NCBI GenBank assembly: GCA_027382625.1
Contig: JAJKFJ010024535.1
Location: forward strand, 1 to 13,632
DNA: 13,632 nt
Direction of reading: 5' to 3'
Source of the DNA: Tetmemena sp. SeJ-2015
Lineage: Eukaryota; Ciliophora; Spirotrichea; Sporadotrichida; Oxytrichidae
Part shown: piece after piece, positions 8,227-13,632 of the stretch
How the letters are laid out: each line of letters begins with the position of its first letter
Numbering within the stretch: position 1 is the first letter of the stretch
The notes under the pieces: model-generated
The model's database searches: none
What the model saw: only the letters and a program-made list of their open reading frames with translations
What the model was told of the DNA's origin: nothing
Position numbers and translations under genes: made by a program

Positions 8227-9463
8227 ATGGAAGTTCCGTTTATCACTCCGAAGAAAATTAATTTGTTTATAACATAAATAATCGAAGCATTTAGGAATAG
8301 GCGCTTGGCCAGTATTTTTCAGGCTGACTAATATAATTGCGCTATTAAAGGCATTAGAAGTTGTAATGAGTTTAAAATCGTTTTGGATGGTGAAATTGAA
8401 TTTGGGAAAACAGTACTTCCTTGAATCTCTCTTAAGAAGTAGAGGAAATAAAAAATAAGGGTGGCTTGCAATTTCATCTTCATTATCTTATAATTCGGTT
8501 TAAAATTGTACTTCAATTTCTTTGTCTCTCTTGTGAGATTTAATTTATAAAATTTAATCAATAAATTTTTAGATTAGTCTGGTAGCTCCTTAATGCCTTC
8601 TGAATTATAAAGGTTCTTGCCTGCTTAACTTATTCGCTTATTGTCTTCGGACTAGCTAATTTTTAGCTCTAATTCACTTGAGCTCACCTTAAAATGGAAA
8701 TTATATTAAAAAATATTTATTAAGAAAACCTTAAACTTGTCAATAGTAATCAAAGGATGAGACATTTTTGTTACTATATCATCTTCATTAAGACTTGGTT
8801 TGGTTACCTATTCTCTAGATGAGGACTCCTTATTTCTCACTCTGTACTAGGAATCTTATTGTGCATTTTAACCTTTAAAGTTATCTGGGGCTCTTTATTT
8901 CTCAACTCCTTCAAAAATTTTCTCAGAGTTTATTGAGGCAGGAGTTTTAAGAGAAGTTGCAGATGATGATTTTTAAGGCCCGTTGTTGTTGCTTGGAAAC
9001 CCAATCATGAGTGCAGGATGAAGCGGTATCTAGTTTTACATCTACTTCATCTATTTCATAGAATATATTAATATGGTTGTGGGGAAAGAAGATGCTTTTG
9101 AGACAGCTAGAAATTTTAAGGAGGACTGAGAAGCATCATCTAGTCCACATGTATTGAAGATCTATGGTTTAAAAACATTAAATTTATAAAAATTCTTAGA
9201 AAGAGGGCCTAGATTCTAGTCAAACATTGGACTTTCATTGGCAATTGAGGATGGCATAACTGAATTGTGTGAAGTCAATTTGGGGTCGTTAATTATTTTT
9301 AGATGGCTGCTTTAACTCTATCGATCATGGTTATTTTCATTTATATGAGCAAAATGATTTTGCTAGTAGCTTTTCCTCTAAGTAGATTCACTTTAGTTTT
9401 AATTAGAGTATGAGTTATTTTAAAAGTTGCTAGGAGGATTAAGTGAATTCACGTCTGCCGTGA
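8227..9463 (+). CDS. Gene C: unknown protein, about 260 aa, split by five IESs
   Basis: The ATG at 8227 is the first Met after an in-frame TGA and opens MEVPFITPKKINLFITQIIE. Coding blocks continue to TGA at 9461-9463, interrupted by five pointer-flanked inserts of 165, 117, 51 (or 42), 69 and 52 bp. Removing them gives 261 codons including the stop. Readable blocks include ASIFQADQYNCAIKG, LMPSELQRFLPAQLIRLLSS, LYQESYCAFQPLKLSGALYF, LQKFLERGPRFQSNIGLSLA and IDHGYFHLYEQNDF. The protein looks globular, with no signal peptide or obvious membrane helix. I do not recognise the family. More than a third of the germline gene is eliminated DNA. It converges on gene D with about 120 bp between the two stop codons. 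Confidence 0.7.
8399..8568 (+). other. IES in gene C, 165 bp, pointer AATTT
   Basis: AATTT occurs at 8399-8403 and 8564-8568 in the same codon phase. The insert carries in-frame TGA at 8421. The join reads ...VLDGEIEFLDQSGSSLMPSEL.... A GT-AG interval of the same length (8413-8577, GTACTTCC...GATTAG) would give EFGKTSGSS instead, so an intron remains possible. Confidence 0.6.
8676..8797 (+). other. IES in gene C, 117 bp, pointer ACTTG
   Basis: ACTTG lies at 8676-8680 and 8793-8797, in phase. Removing 117 bp eliminates the in-frame TGA at 8758-8760 and yields ...LIFSSNSLGLVTYSLDED.... Inside it sits an 8 bp direct repeat, ACCTTAAA (8686-8693 and 8728-8735), that is also in phase but does not remove the TGA. 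Confidence 0.65.
9005..9059 (+). other. IES in gene C, 51 bp (or 42 bp), pointer TCAT
   Basis: TCAT occurs at 9005-9008, 9047-9050 and 9056-9059, all in the same phase. Excision is needed because of an in-frame TGA between GNPIMSAG and EYINMVVGKED. The outer pair gives ...LLLLGNPIIEYINMV...; the inner pair adds YF before the second I. A 4 bp pointer is weak evidence, so the boundary is provisional. Confidence 0.5.
9111..9185 (+). other. IES in gene C, 69 bp, pointer AAATTT
   Basis: AAATTT occurs at 9111-9116 and 9180-9185 in phase. The insert contains TGA right after FKED. Excision yields ...DAFETARNLQKFLERGPRF..., a continuous amphipathic helix. Confidence 0.65.
9250..9307 (+). other. IES in gene C, 52 bp, pointer GATGGC
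   Basis: GATGGC occurs at 9250-9255 and 9302-9307. The upstream frame reads LSLAIEDG and the downstream frame, shifted, reads DGCFNSIDHGYFHLYEQ. The join is in phase and the pointer is GC-rich, unlike the insert. This is one of the clearest IESs in the window. Confidence 0.8.
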
Positions 9464-9584
9464 ACCCAGTTATGATTTTCCTTTAATTTTCAATGTCCAA
9501 TCCTTAATCTTTCTTCACTTATTGTGTTATTTGAGGTTACTACTTTGTTTATTTATCTGTAAGGTTTACCCTTTCTTCTTCTTT
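9464..9584. terminator. Convergent 3' region between genes C and D
   Basis: The TGA stops of C (plus) and D (minus) face each other across about 120 bp. No coding frame is seen. Both 3' untranslated regions and poly(A) signals should lie here; nothing more specific can be assigned. Confidence 0.5.
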
Positions 9585-11157
9585 TCAATTAGATTACAAT
9601 AGAGTCAGAATCAAATCCATCTTATCATTCATTTAATCTAATTTTTTCTCCATCAAAGTTAAATAAATAGTTTGCTTCTCAGCTTACTATAGCTAAAAAT
9701 AGTTTCATTAAAACCAATATTAATACCCTTTAAATAGTTAGTTTAACTTTTATTTTAAAATATGTCAACTATACTTTTATTTCTTTCAAGTTGTACTATT
9801 CCTCCTTCTCTTTTTCTTAGATTATCTGCGCTAACTTTTATTCCACTTCCAATTGACACACTTATTCCAAAGCTTGGAGTTAGACATCTTTAAAATATTT
9901 CTTTATATAAATATCAATAGAAGAAGAGATAATCATTTTTTCTTGAAAATCCTGCTCATCAATTTCGTGAAAATTCGTCATCTTATAATCTTCTAGTTTT
10001 AAAAGTATCTGTTTATCGCAAAGTATAATGTGCTCTGCTTTAAGGGAGTTATTTTATGTTAACCCAAGTAGCATCCTTTTTAGAATTTAAATGAAGTCAT
10101 TTTTATTTTTTAATTATCTTTTATCTATTTTGAAGAACGCTTAATTTTCTTATGCCATCTTTTCTTTGAATTGCTAGGAATTTTAAAAAGCCTTTGTCAT
10201 ATTTAAGTTTAAATTCAAATACAATTTTTCCTCCTCAATCTGCCTGATAAAGTTTGAATAAAAATAATATTATTATGTGATAGTGAACTCGCTTTTCTAA
10301 ACAGAGTGGTTGATGATTAAAATTTGTACTGGCTTCTCCTATTCCAATCTCTCTTTCAAAATTGAATTCCACTCACAATCATCATCTTAAATATCTTAAA
10401 GTAAACCTCCCTCTATAAATTTCAATTATAGCTACGATTCATGTAGCTCTCGATTTTCAAACAGTCTCTTAAACTCTTAAATAATAAGTCCTCTTTTTCT
10501 TCTCTCTTAGTCAGAGCTCTATTTATTAACTTTTAAAGGGAGAAAGGTTTCTTAAGAGAGCAAGTATTGAAGAAAAAATTCTCTCAGGCTTGAAAAATTT
10601 AGGATTATATCAACCAAAGGAATCTATCCAACTTAAAAAACAAAAATGATAATAAATTAAACCAACACTCTAAATAGTGTTATCTCCTTCAGATATGAAA
10701 ATTAATAAATTTAAAGTCCTAAATAAATTTCCGCTTTCGCAATTTGCTGTAAATTATTAGTGGGAGAGGTCTGAGTGATGATATTGATGATATGAGGATG
10801 TGTATTTATCTGAATTTAGACCAAGAAATAGAGAATGACCTAGTCATGGAGAAACTGCCTTGGATTTCTAATGAATTCTTTTAAATTATGGTTAGGTATG
10901 AAGCACAGCTCTTTTTCTTGTTCCTTTTATGAGTTTTTATTTTAAAAAATGGAATTTTTTATTCTGAAAAAATGTAGTACTGTTAACTTTGAGTAGAGGC
11001 TATTCTCAAGGTTATTTATGATATCATACTATGTGAGAGATACTTATAGGTTCAAATTCAAATGAGAAAGTTAGGGTATTAGGACCTTAATAGGAAAGAT
11101 ATTTTTTGCTTTTATTTGGCTTTTAGAGTGCTGCTGCCTTGTTTAGATATCAAACAT
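9585..11157 (-). CDS. Gene D: unknown protein, about 480 aa, two IESs
   Basis: A single frame with only TGA as stop runs from the ATG at 11157 (MFDIQTRQQHSKSQIKAKN) to TGA at 9587-9585. It is broken only by an 82 bp IES near the 3' end and an in-frame 48 bp IES. Removing both leaves exactly 481 codons. An in-frame TGA lies upstream of the start in AT-rich DNA. The N-terminal half is Leu/Ile-rich and probably helical-repeat-like (for example LHDQVILYFLVQIQ). The C-terminal third is charged coiled coil (ALEQVCQLEVEQKLAQIIQE and TLMEKKLDQMNDKMDLIL). Gln is very frequent and encoded mostly by TAA, TAG and CAA. No membrane segments remain once the 48 bp insert is removed. I do not recognise the family. 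It is divergent from gene E with a 159 bp gap. Confidence 0.75.
9686..9773 (-). other. IES in gene D, 82 bp, pointer TATAGT
   Basis: ACTATA (plus strand) lies at 9686-9691 and 9768-9773. Upstream coding ends ...YNLKEIKVQ; the downstream frame reads QAEKQTIYLTLMEKKLDQM. The join GTA TAG TAA is in phase on both sides. Without excision the frame ends in TGA inside the insert. Confidence 0.75.
10612..10665 (-). other. In-frame IES in gene D, 48 bp, pointer TTGGTT
   Basis: AACCAA (plus strand) lies at 10612-10617 and 10660-10665 in the same phase. The AT-rich insert has no TGA and translates to the hydrophobic FIIIFVFQVGQ. Excision gives ...EITLFRVLVDIILNFSSLREF.... The evidence is the repeat, phase, base composition and protein composition; no frameshift forces it. 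Confidence 0.55.
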
Positions 11158-11316
11158 TTTATCTTTCTATATTTATTTAAATAAATAAAAAAATCATTAC
11201 CATAATTTCTAAGCCTTTAAATCTAAACGATAAAGAAAGAGAAGGAAATAATTCAGAAAAATCTCTCATTTTATTAGTTTTTAAATTATATCCTTTGTTA
11301 CTAATTTGAATTTAAA
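11158..11316. promoter_or_regulatory. Divergent promoter region of genes D and E
   Basis: The start codons of D (minus) and E (plus) are 159 bp apart, so both promoters must lie in this AT-rich stretch. TATA-like words occur (for example TATAGAAAGATAAAATG reading into D). No defined motif can be claimed. Confidence 0.5.
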
Positions 11317-13632
11317 ATGAACAAAAATGCAGCTTAAAATAGGAGGCTCCACGGTCCACCTCAATAATAACCAAGCTATCAAGGAGATTAAAACTATGCC
11401 CCCTCCCAGAATAATTTCCCTCATCAAAGCTAAAATCCCTATCAGAATTATGGCTCGCAGAGTAATGGAGTCACGCTTTCAACAAGCGAAGGCATCCTTC
11501 ATCTTGGGCCAAATGATTAAGTTTCAGTCGAAGTTGAATACTACGATGTCCAGTACACGAAGCATCTTAAACAAAAATAAAAAGTTTGGGAAGACGGATT
11601 TATGGAGTATCACATCAAGAATGCAAAGGTAATTACTATTTCGAAATACCATCAATTCTATGTTATGTTATTTTTGTGCATTTATCTTATGTTATTTAGT
11701 TGATTCTGTTTGCAAGAAGCTGCAGAACAAATTAGCTGGATAGCAAATTTTTCAGGATTCTACCAGACTTGAAAGAAGATGAGGAATTTATACTCAACAA
11801 GTTTATAGTTAGAATAGAAGTAAATCACTTGTTGCATGCTTAAATATTTTTATTAGGGTAGAAGAAAAGAAGGGAGGTTATCAGTGAGGAGAGAATCTCA
11901 GTTCGAAGCAAGGCGATCTAAGTCTTCAAAGACTAAATCTGAAATGGAGAAGAAGAGTCCAATCATGATCAAGGGAGAAAAGACAGGATCTGTTGGCAAA
12001 GGACTTCCCATCACTATGAATGCTGGCGTGAAAAAAGCCACTCTGGGATTCCCAAAAAAGGCTTTCAAATGTCCTTAAAAAGTACAGGAGATTATTAACG
12101 ATAGCGATGAGGACAACTCGGTTAATCCAGCTCAGCTTGAATTAGAAAGGTAGAGATAGTTATAGGCGAAAAGAGATTAACAGCAACTTCAAGAGGTTTA
12201 AAAGAGGGCCAATATTTTACGAAACTAAGTCTTCTCAGATAATGGATTAGCATCGTCAGCTAATAGCTCAGCTCAAAACCATGGCTACAACATTAAGATG
12301 AATATGAGGAACCCAACCTTAAATCTTGGTCAAGAAGTTGAAGAGGCAAGCGGTAACAAAGACTATGATGAGTATCTAAGGCAAGTTGCTTTAAAGAGGT
12401 AAGAAGCGAAGGAAAGAAGAGAGAAGGAGGGACAATTAGGTGCTGACGAGGATTTGAAGGCTTAAAATAATCTCTCCTTGAGACAGATCAAAGCTTTAGA
12501 GGACTAGATCATCAAAGATGATCTTAATGTATTCAAAGGTGAGTCAGATGAAGAAGGGGAAGATGATCAGGAGACTTAAAAATTCTCTGTTGCTAACTTC
12601 ATGAACTCTTAAGCTTCCAAAGATAAAAACTAAACCTAAGTGCAGGATGATACTTAGGCAAGAGAAAAGAAAAGCAAAGGTTCTGGGGTTGTACAGGATA
12701 TTTCTCACCTTATCAAAAGAGTGGCTTAGGAGTAGGGTCTAAACTTACCCGTTCCCTAGGACCTTGACACTTCTAAGCGCTCTGAATTTGAAAAGTAGTA
12801 TTTAGCATTTCAAGACCCTAGAAATTAGAAGTAGTAGAGAACTACTAACAGCTAAGACAAATTGATTGAGCTTGAGGAGCTAAAGTAAAGTTAGAACGAT
12901 TTAATAGATGAGCAAGATTATAGTCGGATTTTAATTAAAATTGGTGATTGGTTAAAATAATAAATGAAGAGTTGCAAAATGGTGACAGTTGAAATCGTAG
13001 ATTCACCCCCTGACCTGCAGCTTGTTCGATAGCTTATTAAAAATTAATATGAGTTTCTTCTTTAATCATCTTCGTAGCACCTCTCAGCAGCGAGATATGA
13101 CTCACGCATTCTTCATCATCATCTTCATCTTCTTCATCTAAACTTGTGTCGCTTATAAATCTTGACTGAGTGCTCCCACATAAAAGTTGCAAGGATAAAA
13201 AGTTCTTAGAATTTGATGCTGAATCGAATGGTGTAATAATTATTCAAATTGGACACACTTCAACTGTCACTGATTTATTCCATTTTAATTTAATATCTAA
13301 TTTAATTCTCTTTTTTATTAAATTCTCAGCTATATAAGAAAAAGAGAGGAACAGCGAGAGTTAGATCGGCATAAAGAATAATATAGCTGATCTAATTCTG
13401 GAGCACAATTTATTAAAAGAGTCAGAAAAGCAAGAGCTTATTTAGATTTATCAGCACATCGCCAGAGACAAACTTTTGTTTCCAGAAGTAGTGAAAAGGC
13501 ATTTAAAATTTATAAACGAAGTGTATCCTAAAAGTCATCTCTATCTCTTCCTCAAAAGATCTAAAATAGCTATTGAGTTCTCAAACAAGATTCTCCAAAT
13601 CTATTCCATGTATAACTTCTTGGATCTCACCA
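11317..13632 (+). CDS. Gene E: DUF2439 (ZGRF1/Mte1/Dbl2-like) protein, 3' end outside window
   Basis: The exons are 11317-11628, 11700-11819 and 11857 onward, with TAA/TAG as Gln. Coding then crosses a 470 bp IES (12889-13365) and continues off the window, giving about 579 residues so far. Residues 1-65 are Gln/Asn/Pro-rich. Residues 71-144 hold VEVEYYDVQYTKHLKQKQKV, WEDGF and LDSKFF, which resemble the DUF2439 domain at the N-terminus of vertebrate ZGRF1, yeast Mte1 and fission yeast Dbl2, proteins of recombination intermediates and D-loop processing. The middle is a charged, Gln-rich linker (KQEAKERREKEG, SDEEGEDDQE). After the IES comes a well-ordered block (NNIADLILEHNLLKESEKQE, HIARDKLLFPEVVKRHLKFI). 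The family assignment is from memory of the domain pattern; a DNA repair role is inferred. No GRF zinc finger or helicase motif is visible in this part. Confidence 0.75.
11629..11699 (+). other. Intron 1 of gene E, 71 bp
   Basis: It starts GTAATTACT and ends GTTATTTAG. Phase-0 splicing joins ...EYHIKNAK to LILFARSCRT, keeping the DUF2439-like domain intact. It is AT-rich with no pointer repeat. Confidence 0.8.
11820..11856 (+). other. Intron 2 of gene E, 37 bp
   Basis: It starts GTAAATCACT and ends TTTTTATTAG. It is phase 0, joining ...NKFIVRIE to GRRKEGRLSV. It has the same length as one intron in gene B, fitting a short-intron genome. Confidence 0.8.
12889..13365 (+). other. IES in gene E, 470 bp, pointer AGTTAGA
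   Basis: The 7 bp direct repeat AGTTAGA occurs at 12889-12895 and 13359-13365, in the same codon phase. Upstream coding reads ...LIELEELKQSQ and downstream coding, in another frame, reads QIGIKNNIADLILEHNLL. Excision joins them. By chance the upstream frame stays free of TGA through the insert until 13493, which would give a false His/Leu-rich C-terminus. Nearly all of the insert is repeat copy 2. Confidence 0.8.
12919..13334 (-). mobile_element. MITE-like repeat, copy 2 (416 bp), inside an IES
   Basis: It is the inverted counterpart of 7231-7640, similar along its whole length and bounded by the same TATAG...CTATA ends. In this copy the minus-strand acidic frame (SDTSLDEEDEDDDEECVSHI, then LLRGATKMIKEETHINFQQA) is longer, with TAA rather than TGA after HINF. 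About 24 bp on each side separates it from the IES pointers. It has no transposase, so if it moves, it moves using another element's machinery. Confidence 0.7.

Noticed and set aside
8328..8561. A 77-codon minus-strand frame
   Set aside because: It is antisense to gene C and mostly within its 165 bp IES; AT-rich, with no support.
11327..11632. A 101-codon plus-strand frame starting MQLKIGG
   Set aside because: It is a shifted frame over exon 1 of gene E; the ATG at 11317 gives the recognisable DUF2439 pattern and ends at a consensus GTAATT donor.
1..13632. Standard genetic code, or TGA as Trp/Cys
   Set aside because: In-frame TAA/TAG are abundant at Gln-like positions in every gene, while TGA appears only at ends or inside inserts.
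1..13632. Scrambled or inverted MDS order
   Set aside because: Every gene can be rebuilt from segments in linear order on one strand; the inverted repeat at 6478-7108 does not need to be a scrambled locus.
1..13632. tRNA, rRNA, CRISPR or telomeric repeats
   Set aside because: No cloverleaf-like segment, rRNA-like block, regular spacer array or C4A4/G4T4 run was seen by eye.

Overview
The window looks like germline (micronuclear) DNA of a ciliate, most likely a hypotrich such as an Oxytricha/Stylonychia relative. Three observations support this. (1) Every convincing protein-coding frame uses TAA and TAG freely as glutamine and ends only at TGA. (2) The sequence is AT-rich, with short introns of about 37-106 bp that end in TAG. 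(3) Most important, coding frames are repeatedly interrupted by short AT-rich inserts flanked by 4-10 bp direct repeats. In every case, removing one repeat plus the insert joins the two coding frames in phase. That is the signature of internal eliminated sequences (IESs) and their pointers, which are cut out when the somatic macronucleus forms. The species is inferred; I cannot search a database.

Layout: gene A (minus, 1-833, runs off the left edge) is a short protein with an MGN-Cys-rich N-terminus and an IQ calmodulin-binding motif. Gene B (minus, 1120 to about 6612) is a large coiled-coil protein of about 1,590 residues, rebuilt from nine MDSs separated by eight IESs, plus two introns. From 6478 to 7108 lies a large imperfect inverted repeat whose arms each carry a small Gln-rich reading frame (MAAPDVL...). 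At 7231-7640 is the first copy of a 410 bp repeat with imperfect terminal inverted repeats, followed by AT-rich spacer. Gene C (plus, 8227-9463) is an unknown protein of about 260 residues with five IESs. Gene D (minus, 9585-11157) is an unknown protein of about 480 residues with two IESs and converges on gene C. Gene E (plus, 11317 to the right edge) starts divergently from gene D. It encodes a DUF2439-type (ZGRF1/Mte1/Dbl2-like) N-terminal domain with two introns. It is split by a 470 bp IES that consists almost entirely of the second, inverted copy of the 410 bp repeat.

In all, 17 IESs are proposed, ranging from 13 to 470 bp. No scrambled or inverted MDS order is needed for any gene. The genes have no evident shared pathway; their adjacency is germline linkage, and each may end up on its own small somatic chromosome. 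The strongest check on the reconstruction is arithmetic: after removing the proposed inserts, genes B, C and D each give a whole number of codons from ATG to TGA, and the segments of gene E join in phase.
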